A stretch of DNA of 64,000 nt, taken from JAFGXT01 sp963677165. Its GTDB lineage: Bacteria > Verrucomicrobiota > Lentisphaeria > Victivallales > SZUA-371. Made by a program: the position numbers and the translations under genes. Of this stretch, positions 53,801-62,989 are shown piece by piece (the stretch's first letter is position 1; each line of letters opens with the position of its first letter). The notes beneath the pieces are model-generated. The model was not told where the DNA came from and did not search any database. It saw only the letters and a program-made list of their open reading frames with translations. The stretch spans positions 5,208,001 through 5,272,000 of the forward strand of contig CAXXSX010000002.1 of the NCBI GenBank assembly GCA_963677165.2. Direction: 5' to 3'.

Positions 53801-54118
53801 ACTGCGGAACTTGCCAATAAACAGGACATTTCATCTGCCCGCTATTCACTCGGTGACATTTCCGGCGCGGTCGCAGTCGACTACTCCAACGGAGATCATC
53901 AGGTGACGGCAACAACGGCAACAGTTACCGGAATTACTATCTCTAACCTGACGAACAATGCCGGTATGATTCTCGACATTGACAACTCAGGCGGATATTC
54001 CGTCACTTACGGTTCAACCGAACTGTTGTCGTCCGACGATACCGGACGCTATCCATTGCCATTCTACAATGATAATGGTACAGTCTATGCTATTCTCAAT
54101 GGAGAATTCGTATCATGA
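50879..54118 (+). CDS. Collagen-like tail fibre with beta-helix C-terminus
   Basis: This 1079-residue protein begins with a globular domain (MDFKRIPVMIDAATGKQINE, FRVNTNTERFIEVLTTSKYE) like phage baseplate upper proteins. Gly-X-Y collagen-like runs follow (GEQGEQGTQGEQGTQGVQG near 300, a second block near 365-385), which should trimerise. From about residue 730 comes a repeated beta-solenoid section (TSDISASQAYFENCYITGDV, GYVQILNSSIVNSGSGGGV) resembling a right-handed beta-helix. The same domain ends the fibre gene at 60,413-62,989. The stop overlaps the next start in ATGA. Confidence 0.82.
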   Translation: MDFKRIPVMIDAATGKQINENGKVIKSDSDYMRLMYGETCIICATFYDLSYVDDILTLTAHELPENAKFTCMGDSDFDESNSLMFMAEQTSDDDNDVDIAGDWTDGDTADRSQGQVSFRVNTNTERFIEVLTTSKYENSNVYFAIEMIPSGETAASALASFKFKAVNRVTSASGTPTTDDPTYLTATQIAALLASGVLIQFSPDGESDWSDTQRSTDYYMRYSFNDGDDYGDAIAIPTGPTGEQGAGLQIDATGEASELSDYDDEAAGFVFVATDTADMYWKQSATSADWSDAISLKGEQGEQGTQGEQGTQGVQGEQGVQGEAAPDVIIEYSSDNETWHSTAVTDDTYIRFSTDNGSNYSTGLRFQGVQGEQGEQGEQGVQGEQGEGISIDAVIDFVDLSDYNDEAAGFTVLTSDTACIYMKNSDTSGDWSDAVGIKGDDGSHITIGSSLPDTANQGDFHILSSTDSEGITDFNLYYKSSSGWESKGSIKGEDGEDGVDGADADEVQFQGSANGDDWHDYFDDGDNLIRCSADGGSSWTDGFRIRGSVIYTGTDEPSDDDGYNYDVYVNTNTWDAYKKLNDTWSLVGNIKGEDGVEGSTWLNGDGAPSDDDGIDNDYYLDTTSGTVYSKSDDTWSAIMVIDLTAPFVGAFTSDDSTNFTWTDNKLTVTHSRGTSCPSVIILDADGSEVKYAWSVVDENNIVIYFPIAITPISDTWSIAVGFGVSAGTGNMLSGIEVIVDGENITYCDTISDVVTYLNTLNDPDGVVINFAPATYTESSAVTFPDIPMVIDFNYSQVTASAGITFGALSTVNDLITTSDISASQAYFENCYITGDVSITAGEGVKLLNSIVIGNLDVATSAWCLFMGSKLSSGVMTSAGELLIQSGSSIIAEDDDNAAVTSTAGYVQILNSSIVNSGSGGGVSCDNSATSSAPNMLVNMFVTGSVVCGDSVTILGSDVQYTSLSGTAITMPAKITAELANKQDISSARYSLGDISGAVAVDYSNGDHQVTATTATVTGITISNLTNNAGMILDIDNSGGYSVTYGSTELLSSDDTGRYPLPFYNDNGTVYAILNGEFVS

Positions 54119-57006
54119 ACTTATTCGAACTCTTAAAGATTACCGGATTTCCCCATCCGCAAGCGCAAAGTTCCAGCGAGGTTATGTTTGTAGCTGTAGG
54201 CCAGGGAACCAATACGATTGCCTACAGCTCGGACGGTATTAACTGGACAGGACTCGGAGATGATATTTTTAATCACGATGATATAACATGGGCTGCATTT
54301 ACAGATGCTATTGCTAGCACTGATGATTTCATTGGTTGGGGCGATGGTCATTATATCTGTTGGAATGGTTCGATATTTGTTGCCAGCGGTGGTGGAACCA
54401 ATAGTCTAGCCTACAGTTATGACGGTATTAATTGGATCGGACTCGGTAAGGATATTTTCAGTTCTGGTGGTAATGGTATCTGTTGGAATGGTTCCATGTT
54501 TGTCGCGACTGGTTATGGTACAACTAATACGCTGGCTTACAGCTATGACGGTATTACTTGGACCGGACTCGGTAAAGATATTTTTTATGATGATGATCAT
54601 ATTTATCATGGCGGTAATGGTATCTGTTGGAATGGTTCCATGTTTGTTGCCACTGGTAATGGTTCAACTAATACGCTGGCTTACAGTTATGACGGTATTA
54701 CTTGGACCGGACTCGGTATTGATATTTTTGATAATTCTGGTACGTCGACCTGTTGGAATGGTTCCATGTTTGTTGCCGGCGGTGCTAGTACCAGCACTGA
54801 CACTAATTGTTTAGCTTACAGCTATGACGGTATTACTTGGACCGGACTCGGTAAGGATATTTTTTCCCTATATAGTTCTGGCGTCTGTTGGAATGGTTCC
54901 ATGTTTGTTGCTATTGGTTGTGGCACTAATGCATTAGCCTATAGTTATGACGGTATAAACTGGACCGGACTCGGTAATGATATTTTTACGGATAATGATT
55001 CTAGTTTAATGATGGGAACTTATGGTATCTGTTGGAACGGTTCGATGTTTATTGCTACTGGTATTGGCACAAATGCGCTAATCTATAGTTATGACGGCAT
55101 CAATTGGACCGGACTCGGTAATGATATTTTTGATGCTGGAGGTAGTGTTTGCTCTACTAACGCGCCATGCCTTTACCCACCAGTATATAGAGATACTGAC
55201 GAATTTATAACCACCTGGCAAATTGATGATGATGAAGATACGATCACTCTGCCTTTGGTAAGTGATTATACATATAATTTTGTCGTTGACTGGGGAGACG
55301 GCTCAAGTAATAATATTACAGCTTATGATGACAGCAATATTACCCATACCTATTCTACTGCCGGAACGTATAAAGTAAAAATAATCGGAACCTGCCCTGC
55401 ATGGTCATTTAATAATTCCGGCGACTGTACCAAAGTTACAAAAGTTTATTTTGGCTCCAAGGTCACCTTTGACTATCTTACCGGCGGTTTTTATGGTTGT
55501 ACTAATTTAACCGAAATAACCGGTCAAATTCCATATTCAGCTAATTTAACTAGTGTAGAATCTTGTTTTAATAATTGCTCATCATTAACTTCTATCCCTG
55601 ATGGATTGTTTAATAAATGTACTAGCTTATTAAGCTTAAATTACTGTTTCAAAGGATGTTCGTCCTTAGCAGAAATACCTGATGGGTTATTTAATTATAA
55701 TATAAAAGCAGTTAGTTTTTATAGTTGTTTTTATGGCTGTTCGGCTTTGACAAGTATTCCAGATGGATTATTTGATAATAATACTGCGGTTACGATTTTT
55801 ATGGATTGTTTTTATGATTGTTCAGCTTTAACAAGTATTCCCGATGGTCTATTTGATAATTGTACTGCGGTTGTTTATTTTAGGTCTTGCTTTTATGGTT
55901 GTACATCATTAACAAGTATTCCAACTGGATTATTTGATAATAATACTGCGGTTACTAGTTTTGCTTATTGTTTTTGTGATTGTTCGGCTTTGACAAGTAT
56001 TCCAACTGGATTATTTGATAATAATACTGCGGTTACGGATTTTGCTGCTTGTTTTTCAGATTGTTCTACTTTAACAAGTATTCCTGATGGGTTATTTGAC
56101 AATAATACTGCGGCTACTTCTTTTGGTTGTTATACTTCTTATGTTATTGCAACAAAAGGTTGTTTTTATGGCTGTTCGGCTTTGACAAGTATTCCAGATG
56201 GATTATTTGATAATAATACTGCGGTTACGGACTTATATCAATGTTTTTCTAAATGCACATCATTAACAAGCATTCCTGATGGGTTATTTAATAATTGTAC
56301 CGCGGTTACTGAGTTTAGATGTTGTTTCTATGGTTGTTCGGCTTTGACAAGTATTCCAGATGGATTATTTGATAATAACACTGCGGTTACTGACTTCAAT
56401 GGTTGTTTTTATGATTGTTCGGCTTTGACAAGTATTCCAGATGGATTATTTGATAATAATACTGCGGTTACTGAGTTTAAATCTTGTTTTTATGATTGTT
56501 CGGCTTTGACAAGTATTCCAGATGGATTATTTGATAATAATACTGCAGTTATTAGTTTTGCTTATTGTTTTTATGATTGTTCGGCTTTGACAAGTATTCC
56601 AGCTGAATTATTTGATCATAACACTGCGGTTACTGAGTTCGCTGGTTGTTTTTATGGTTGTTCGGCTTTGACAAGTATTCCAACTGGATTATTTGACAAT
56701 AATACTGCGGTTACTTCTTTTGGTATACTTTTACATGGTTGTTTTCAAGGTTGTACAAGTTTAACAAGTATTCCAGATGGATTATTTGATAAAAATACTG
56801 TGGTTACTAGTTTTGCTTATTGTTTTTATAATTGTACTGCTCTCGCTAGTGCATCTGGTGAATTATGGTTGAATCCATCAGAAGCATCAAATTATACATT
56901 ATCTTCAAGTGATGATTATGAAGATGGTGTCCCTGATGGAGAAAACTGTTACTACAATTGCACTGGATTATCTGATTATGACGCTATACCTGATTATTGG
57001 AAATAA
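54115..57006 (+). CDS. Adhesin with propeller-like repeats, PKD domain and BspA-type LRRs
   Basis: This 963-residue protein starts within the fibre stop codon (ATGA). Residues about 20-340 contain seven or so units of roughly 45 residues (GICWNGSMFVATGYGTTNTL then AYSYDGITWTGLGKDIF), a likely beta-propeller. Residues about 365-420 are a PKD-like domain (YNFVVDWGDGSSNNI, HTYSTAGTYKVKIIG). The rest is about 16 units of a 27-residue leucine-rich repeat (CFYGCSALTSIPDGLFDNN followed by TAVTDF) of the BspA/TpLRR type found in surface adhesins of gut bacteria. The 81-bp DNA repeats are nearly identical. Its AT-rich codons differ from the fibre gene, suggesting acquisition. It probably binds the receptor. 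Confidence 0.82.
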   Translation: MNLFELLKITGFPHPQAQSSSEVMFVAVGQGTNTIAYSSDGINWTGLGDDIFNHDDITWAAFTDAIASTDDFIGWGDGHYICWNGSIFVASGGGTNSLAYSYDGINWIGLGKDIFSSGGNGICWNGSMFVATGYGTTNTLAYSYDGITWTGLGKDIFYDDDHIYHGGNGICWNGSMFVATGNGSTNTLAYSYDGITWTGLGIDIFDNSGTSTCWNGSMFVAGGASTSTDTNCLAYSYDGITWTGLGKDIFSLYSSGVCWNGSMFVAIGCGTNALAYSYDGINWTGLGNDIFTDNDSSLMMGTYGICWNGSMFIATGIGTNALIYSYDGINWTGLGNDIFDAGGSVCSTNAPCLYPPVYRDTDEFITTWQIDDDEDTITLPLVSDYTYNFVVDWGDGSSNNITAYDDSNITHTYSTAGTYKVKIIGTCPAWSFNNSGDCTKVTKVYFGSKVTFDYLTGGFYGCTNLTEITGQIPYSANLTSVESCFNNCSSLTSIPDGLFNKCTSLLSLNYCFKGCSSLAEIPDGLFNYNIKAVSFYSCFYGCSALTSIPDGLFDNNTAVTIFMDCFYDCSALTSIPDGLFDNCTAVVYFRSCFYGCTSLTSIPTGLFDNNTAVTSFAYCFCDCSALTSIPTGLFDNNTAVTDFAACFSDCSTLTSIPDGLFDNNTAATSFGCYTSYVIATKGCFYGCSALTSIPDGLFDNNTAVTDLYQCFSKCTSLTSIPDGLFNNCTAVTEFRCCFYGCSALTSIPDGLFDNNTAVTDFNGCFYDCSALTSIPDGLFDNNTAVTEFKSCFYDCSALTSIPDGLFDNNTAVISFAYCFYDCSALTSIPAELFDHNTAVTEFAGCFYGCSALTSIPTGLFDNNTAVTSFGILLHGCFQGCTSLTSIPDGLFDKNTVVTSFAYCFYNCTALASASGELWLNPSEASNYTLSSSDDYEDGVPDGENCYYNCTGLSDYDAIPDYWK

Positions 57007-57516
57007 AGGAGATTTTACATATTGCAAAAGAAGAGAAATTCATCTTACAGGAAGTAACTCTGTTGCAGAATCCACCTCTGATCTGTTGCAATCGGCTTAG
57101 CCTTCCCTCTGCGTTTTTGTGGTAAAATAAAATTGTTTATTTTTATTTGAACTTGTTTAATTGTTAATCGTAAATATATCAAAAGGGATAGAAATGAATC
57201 GGTTTGTTTTGACGGTTTTGCTACTTATAACGTGATGAATGCTGTTTAGGCGTCGCTTTCTGTTGGAACGGAGGAATTCGGCCAATGAACGGTCCAGACC
57301 TGATCCTGCGAAGTATTGGGAACGCTTTTAATAAAAGTCTCGCAATACCATTATTCATGGGAAACTGCCAGGAACGATGGAGCATCAAGCCCGGTGCATT
57401 TTATATTTTTCCGCTTCCATAGCGCGAGGCGCAAAGTTTGAAGCGGAACTAACGCCATCCGTCGTACGGATTGAGAATATTAAACTGTAACTATTTTATT
57501 ATAAGGAAGCTTACAT
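57007..57516. other. Non-coding spacer with decayed fibre-anchor copy
   Basis: No intact gene. At 57,009-57,080 an AAAGGAGATTTTACAT leader and the frame IAKEEKFILQEVTLLQ mirror the start of the genes at 57,517 and 60,413, with ATG changed to ATT. Positions 57,110-57,410 are AT-rich with a short open frame of no clear meaning. A hairpin repeat lies at 57,411-57,471. Confidence 0.7.
57411..57471 (+). repeat. Dispersed hairpin repeat, copy 2
   Basis: CCGCTTCC and GAAGCGGAA pair across about 20 nt, followed by TCCGTCGTACGGA. The 3' 37 nt match the leader of the prepilin-like gene (3119-3155) with two changes. It precedes the fibre gene at 57,517 by 46 nt. Confidence 0.65.
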
Positions 57517-60042
57517 ATGGCAAACGAAGAGAAATACATCTCGCAGGGAGCAACTCTGTTGCAGGGACCGCTCAAACTTACCGCAATGGACTCAACAAAC
57601 GTGGAGACTCCGGCCTCCGGATATGTCACACTGTTCGCGAATTCCTCCAATGACAACAAACCGTCTCAGATGGATTCCGACGGTAATGTAACCGAACTGG
57701 GTACCGGTACGTCTACTGCCGCGGAAACCACTGTGGACGCTTCCGTTTTTTCCGGAAACTTATCCAGCACAGATACTGATGTACAAACCGCATTGGATAC
57801 TATTGATCAATTGTCAATATCTTCCACCGCTGCCAACACTACGGTCGATGCGTCCGGATTCGACGGTAATCTGTCCAACACAGATACCGATGTACAAACG
57901 GCACTCGAAACCCTCAATTCCATGACCCATTCTGATATCCCATCCCCGGCAGATGTATCCAGCTCTAATTATGGGTTAACCCTTGTGCTTAATCAATTTG
58001 ACTATGTCGGAAACGACAGCGACATAACATTGTTGATGGATTTTGACAATTCACTTGTTGATGAATCTTTGGGACAAACATCTGATAGATCGTTTACAGA
58101 TACTGGAATTACATATTCGGATAGCGGCGCAATTGGCTCGTGTGCAGTATTTGACGGATCAAGTTATTTCAAAATATCTCAATCAGAAGACAATGGAGAT
58201 TGGTCATTTGATGCTAACGGAACGTTAACAATTGAATTATATTTCAAAACAACAGAAGAAACCGAAGCTCCACTTATAGGTGGCCGCATTGCTGGATGGG
58301 CTGGCTCCTGGATTTTGACAACCACAGGGTTTCGCTTACGTGGATCTAGTTCATTTAGTACTTATTCCCATGGACAAACATACGCAGATGGAGAATGGCA
58401 CCATGTTGCTGTTGTCCAAAATGGTAGTGCAATCATTAAAATATATTTTGACGGGGTTGTATATGTTACATCAAGCATCGGCAGTCCTTATTATATTGGT
58501 CTACCAATTGGTTCTAGTAATGCAACTGACTTATGGGTTGGTTATGGCTATGGTGATACACTTTCTTTAGCCGGTGATTATTTCACAGGATCAATTGACA
58601 ACATAAGAATCAGTAAAGTTGCAGAATTTACTGCCGATTTTACCCCGCCGACTGTGTCATATAATACATCAACTATTGAATATGGTTTTGGGTCTTCATC
58701 AACAGATGCAATAACTGGTGCGGAGCAGATAACTATTAGAGCCTCAGAATCGGCAACAAAGGCGGTCACACACACCCAGGCGGAACTGGTTGGATCAACC
58801 CCGATTGTCTCCGTCACTGCATCAACCGATGACATCGATAAAGATAACCAGGGAAAATTAACCAAAGTTGACAACGATGACGGAGCCGCGCTTACCCTGA
58901 TCGCGGAAGTTGACGATACCGACACCGATATCCCGATAGGCGGCTGGGTTGATGTAATGAATGTCAACGCAACCGACATGACTGTCACTGCCGCCTCAGG
59001 TGTGACTTTAAACGGAACCGATGCCGGAAGCGTGACCATATCCGAAGGACAATGTGTCAGATTCACCAAAACCGCATCAGATACGTGGGTTTATGGAATA
59101 CAGACAACTGGTGATTTAGAAAATCCAATGACAACCGTTGGCGATATTATTATTGGTGGAACATCTGGAACTCCCGAAAGATTAGCCGCCGGAACTTCTG
59201 GTTATGTACTTACTTCAAATGGTGCTGGTGTTGCTCCTAGCTATCAGGAATTTACAGGAAGTGGTTTGCTTATAGCCGATGGGGATGGTTATGGATTAGA
59301 TAATGATACAACAAATCGCGACACATTAGGAAGCAAGGCAGTCAGTTTAGAATATGACGATTCTAGTGGTACTTTTGGTGCAACAGGTGATAATTCTTTA
59401 TGTTTTGGTCTTTCAACACTTGCATCTGGTGCAAGTGCTATTAGTGGAGGTACTTCTTGCATCTCTGGTGGTGATTATTCTATTTGCTTGGGATATGGTA
59501 ATACTTCAAATGCAATACATTCAACAGTTTCTGGAGGGGTGTATAATACTGCTTCTGGTGGCGCATCAGTTATTCCGGGAGGATCGAGGGCAGTAGTTAC
59601 CCATCATTGTGAATTTGGAATGTCTTCCGGTCAATTCTCGGCACGGGGAGATTGCCAGAGAGGACAGCTACAATACAGAATATCAACATCCGCCACCGAT
59701 GCAACAGAGTTGTTTCTTGACGGCGGAACAGTACCATCAAGGTTCACGATATCGGACGGAGATGTTTATTCCTGCAAGATACATTGTATGGGTGTTCAGG
59801 ATGATGGTTCTGCTTGTGATGCAATCTATATTGTTCGCATTACAAATCAGTCCGATACAACTTCCTTATCTGGTTCTGTGCGTACATTATCGGCTCTTGA
59901 TGCTGATACAAACCTAGGAACCCCTACATTTAACATCACAGCAGATGATACTAATGATAGTCTTAAGATAACGGTCACACCAGCGAATACTACTGCTACA
60001 AGATGGACTGCTGTAGTTGATTATGTAAAAATAGCTTATTAA
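57517..60042 (+). CDS. Tail fibre with LamG-like and beta-roll head domains
   Basis: This 841-residue protein opens with MANEEKYISQGATLLQGPLK, an anchor domain shared with the gene at 60,413. A repeat (STAAETTVDASVFSGNLSST, TDVQTALDTI) follows. Residues about 165-370 are a LamG/concanavalin-like sandwich (SGAIGSCAVFDGSSYFKIS, DGEWHHVAVVQNGSAIIKIY), a typical sugar-binding fold. Then come a Gly-rich link, a YadA-like beta-roll head (SLCFGLSTLASGASAISGGT, GGDYSICLGYGNTSNA) and a C-terminal beta domain. It should be an alternative receptor-binding fibre docked through the same anchor. Confidence 0.8.
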   Translation: MANEEKYISQGATLLQGPLKLTAMDSTNVETPASGYVTLFANSSNDNKPSQMDSDGNVTELGTGTSTAAETTVDASVFSGNLSSTDTDVQTALDTIDQLSISSTAANTTVDASGFDGNLSNTDTDVQTALETLNSMTHSDIPSPADVSSSNYGLTLVLNQFDYVGNDSDITLLMDFDNSLVDESLGQTSDRSFTDTGITYSDSGAIGSCAVFDGSSYFKISQSEDNGDWSFDANGTLTIELYFKTTEETEAPLIGGRIAGWAGSWILTTTGFRLRGSSSFSTYSHGQTYADGEWHHVAVVQNGSAIIKIYFDGVVYVTSSIGSPYYIGLPIGSSNATDLWVGYGYGDTLSLAGDYFTGSIDNIRISKVAEFTADFTPPTVSYNTSTIEYGFGSSSTDAITGAEQITIRASESATKAVTHTQAELVGSTPIVSVTASTDDIDKDNQGKLTKVDNDDGAALTLIAEVDDTDTDIPIGGWVDVMNVNATDMTVTAASGVTLNGTDAGSVTISEGQCVRFTKTASDTWVYGIQTTGDLENPMTTVGDIIIGGTSGTPERLAAGTSGYVLTSNGAGVAPSYQEFTGSGLLIADGDGYGLDNDTTNRDTLGSKAVSLEYDDSSGTFGATGDNSLCFGLSTLASGASAISGGTSCISGGDYSICLGYGNTSNAIHSTVSGGVYNTASGGASVIPGGSRAVVTHHCEFGMSSGQFSARGDCQRGQLQYRISTSATDATELFLDGGTVPSRFTISDGDVYSCKIHCMGVQDDGSACDAIYIVRITNQSDTTSLSGSVRTLSALDADTNLGTPTFNITADDTNDSLKITVTPANTTATRWTAVVDYVKIAY

Positions 60043-60105
60043 CCCCATAAGGCCCCCGCAGATGAACAACGACGAAGCTATTACCATGTAATCAATGGAG
60101 GAATA

Positions 60106-60336
60106 ATGACAGAACAGGACAAACGCGATATTGCCTGCATGGTTGCCGATTTGCTTAAAGATCAGCAGTGTCCACACGGCATTGACACAGATACGGCAGC
60201 GGCTCTAAAAGAATTTGCAAACGCATGGACCACCAGTAAAAAAACTCTACTCAAAACAATCGTCACCTGGTTGACGCTTGCACTTATTGGTGCAGCCGTT
60301 TGGGGCCTCGCAGAAAAAATAAGAACATTGAGATGA
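60106..60336 (+). CDS. Small single-span membrane protein (holin-like?)
   Basis: This 76-residue protein follows GGAGGA. A charged helical N-terminal half (MTEQDKRDIACMVADLLKDQ) precedes one transmembrane helix (TIVTWLTLALIGAAVWGLA) and a basic tail. Small proteins of this form occur in phage tail-fibre regions, sometimes near lysis genes. No endolysin is adjacent, so a lysis role is only a possibility. Confidence 0.6.
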   Translation: MTEQDKRDIACMVADLLKDQQCPHGIDTDTAAALKEFANAWTTSKKTLLKTIVTWLTLALIGAAVWGLAEKIRTLR

Positions 60337-60412
60337 TGAAGATGTTTGACTTGTGATTTTTTAAACCAGGACCAGCATTAAATAATATAAATTCAAACAG
60401 GATACTTTCGAT

Positions 60413-62989
60413 ATGGCAAACGAAGAGAAATACATCTCGCAGGGAGCGACTAATTTTCAAGGACCGCTCAAATTTACTGCAATTGACTCGGCAAGCGTAG
60501 AAACTCCAGCCTCCGATTATGTCACATTATTTGCGGATCCCTCCAATGAGAATAAACTTTCTCTGCTGGATTCGACAGGAACTGTAACTGAATTGGGAAC
60601 CGGGGCCGGCTCATCAATTGACTATATTAGCCTGTCCGCCGGAGCGGTAAACTTCGGAATGGATAACCTTGTCGGTGGATATCCGGCAAACATAACTGAC
60701 TTGAGCGAGGAAGATTTAACCATCACACTGGAGTCGCTTGACGATGACGCTCTTGACCCGGCAAAGTATATCATTGGCGAGTTGGTGTACATTGCGCATA
60801 ATCTCCTGAACAACGACCCGATATCGCTTGAGATCGCAAATGTTGAAACCGTCTACGATGAAGACGATGAAGAGACGGTTGCCAGTATCGTACTGACGGT
60901 AATTGTGCCGGATGATTTTACAACTCCAACTGTAAATACAGACCTGCCTGGCATCGCCATTGTATACGATGCGGACTGCGCTACTACTACCCAGGCCAAT
61001 GGACAGGGCAATGTCGTGTCCGGTGAATCGGCCGGGGCCAGTGGCTCCTATAACCTTGTTGTCGGACTTGATTCGCAAGCGTTTGGAGTTGGTAATAATC
61101 TGGACGGAGACATTTTGCTTGTAACCGGAAATGGCAACTGGGTTTACGGCTCCAGCATGACGGTCGATGGTGTCGGAAACAAAGTTTTCGGTCAACTCAA
61201 TTATGTAAAGGGCTCTTCCAATGACATAGACGGTCAGGGACTTTTTGTCTATGGCGATATGATAACTATTGATGATGGTATCAACGGCATGGCGTTTGGA
61301 CGCAATATCACCATGTCCGAATGTAATCTGTCCGTGGCAATCGGGACTCAATTGACTATTACGGCAAAGAGCTCTTTCACTGCCGGATATAAGCTTACCA
61401 ACGATGCCGATCATTCAATGCTGGTTGGACGCTACGGCGAACTTGAAGACTCTCCAGAAAACGAAGGGGCTTTTGTAGTAGCCGGTGGCGATACTGACGA
61501 TATGCAGGAAGCCTTTTCTGTCCGTTCCCGGAAAAAGGTTGAGAACGTTTTGTATGATGCCGATAACGATGAAGACGGCGATGGTATCGATGATGATGGA
61601 AACGAGCAGTACGAAGCGGAGGTTGCCTATACGAGTCAGTTCAAGGGGCGTTTGATCGGAACGTCAGAAGAAACTACTGGGGCTTCCGGTGTCGTATACC
61701 TTGACCACGATCTGTTTTCAATCTGGAAAATTACCCCGACAGCAACCACAATCCCGACTCTGCAAAACTGGAACGAGGACGATACCGGAACCTTGATTAT
61801 CTACAACGGTGGTTCTCTTATCAGCTTCCTGTCCGAGTGGGAATGGGTCGGAAATATGCCAGACCTTGAAACGGACGGCGTGAACATCTTTTCCCTGCGA
61901 TATGTCAATGATACCTTATACATTAAGGATGAAGTAAACTTATCCAGCGGAGTAACGTCTTATGCAGACTTGACCAATAAGCCCACGTTCTCTGGTTTTG
62001 AATGCCGTGTTAGTGGACTTGAAACCCAGTATTTTTCTACGTTGGATGCATTGGCAACATACCTGAATACGCTTGATGTAGATACATATCCGGGAGTTGT
62101 TATTAACGTTCAGCCGAAGGCTACATTTACGACAACAACAGCACTTTCATTTCCGGCAATGATTATTGAGATATATGGTAATCATTCTGTATTGACTTTC
62201 AGTGGAGGTGCTACGTTTGCTGGTGACGTTAACTTAATGCATGTGCGTTTAAATGGCGATATTACGTTTGACGATACGCTGGAAGCTGAATTTTGTGATT
62301 TTGGCGGTGCTCTAACAATTGAAACAACCTCCAGAATACGACATTCTAATCTATACGGTGCAGTAACCGCCACCGATGAACTTATATTGAGCCAGGTGAC
62401 ATGTACCGGAATCATAACGAGTTCAGATTATTTAGTCATTGCCAATAATTCATATATTAATGTGGCAAGCACATCTGCCGCAGTCACATCAACCACCGGT
62501 GGCGTTCTTGCGCTTAACGGTTGTGTCATAATAAATACCAGTACGGGCGGTTGTGTTTCCTGCGCAAACGGTGCTACTGCCGCCAATCCCAACATGATTG
62601 CGAACACGTACATGTATAACGGCACGGTCACCGCTGGCGATGCGGTAACATTCCTTTCAGCCTACTATGCGACCACAGATGTATCTGGCACGGCGTTTGA
62701 GTACATAACTTCAGATACTATTACCACTGGCGTGGAAAACACGACGACATCGGGTACATATACACCGGGGACTTATGATGTAACAACTTTAACTATGACT
62801 GGTGATTTAGCTCTGTCAACTCCAACGTTATCGACCGCAGGCAAGTCAAAATCTGTAGAAGTTACATGTTCTAGCGACTATACGCTGACGGTAACTAAAA
62901 ATGCAAAATCTTATACTGACGGGATATTCCTCGTTACTTATTATCTACTCAATGGCAATACCAGAGTTAGTGTTTCGGAGGTAGAATAA
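60413..62989 (+). CDS. Tail fibre with shared anchor, beta-roll head and beta-helix end
   Basis: This 858-residue protein begins MANEEKYISQGATNFQGPLK, matching the 57,517 fibre over about 65 residues. A globular part and a YadA-like beta-roll follow (GSYNLVVGLDSQAFGVGNNL, ASSFTAGYKLT-like strands). The section from about residue 540 to the end (LDALATYLNTLDVDTYPGVV, LALNGCVIINTSTGGCVSC) is homologous to the beta-helix end of the 50,879 fibre. The last base of its TAA is shared with the next ATG, so the adhesin that follows is translationally coupled, as in the other pair. Confidence 0.82.
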   Translation: MANEEKYISQGATNFQGPLKFTAIDSASVETPASDYVTLFADPSNENKLSLLDSTGTVTELGTGAGSSIDYISLSAGAVNFGMDNLVGGYPANITDLSEEDLTITLESLDDDALDPAKYIIGELVYIAHNLLNNDPISLEIANVETVYDEDDEETVASIVLTVIVPDDFTTPTVNTDLPGIAIVYDADCATTTQANGQGNVVSGESAGASGSYNLVVGLDSQAFGVGNNLDGDILLVTGNGNWVYGSSMTVDGVGNKVFGQLNYVKGSSNDIDGQGLFVYGDMITIDDGINGMAFGRNITMSECNLSVAIGTQLTITAKSSFTAGYKLTNDADHSMLVGRYGELEDSPENEGAFVVAGGDTDDMQEAFSVRSRKKVENVLYDADNDEDGDGIDDDGNEQYEAEVAYTSQFKGRLIGTSEETTGASGVVYLDHDLFSIWKITPTATTIPTLQNWNEDDTGTLIIYNGGSLISFLSEWEWVGNMPDLETDGVNIFSLRYVNDTLYIKDEVNLSSGVTSYADLTNKPTFSGFECRVSGLETQYFSTLDALATYLNTLDVDTYPGVVINVQPKATFTTTTALSFPAMIIEIYGNHSVLTFSGGATFAGDVNLMHVRLNGDITFDDTLEAEFCDFGGALTIETTSRIRHSNLYGAVTATDELILSQVTCTGIITSSDYLVIANNSYINVASTSAAVTSTTGGVLALNGCVIINTSTGGCVSCANGATAANPNMIANTYMYNGTVTAGDAVTFLSAYYATTDVSGTAFEYITSDTITTGVENTTTSGTYTPGTYDVTTLTMTGDLALSTPTLSTAGKSKSVEVTCSSDYTLTVTKNAKSYTDGIFLVTYYLLNGNTRVSVSEVE

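Noticed and set aside
57110..57470. Possible variable or template repeat of a diversity-generating retroelement
   Set aside because: No reverse transcriptase frame, no A-to-N pattern and no matching template repeat are visible in the window.
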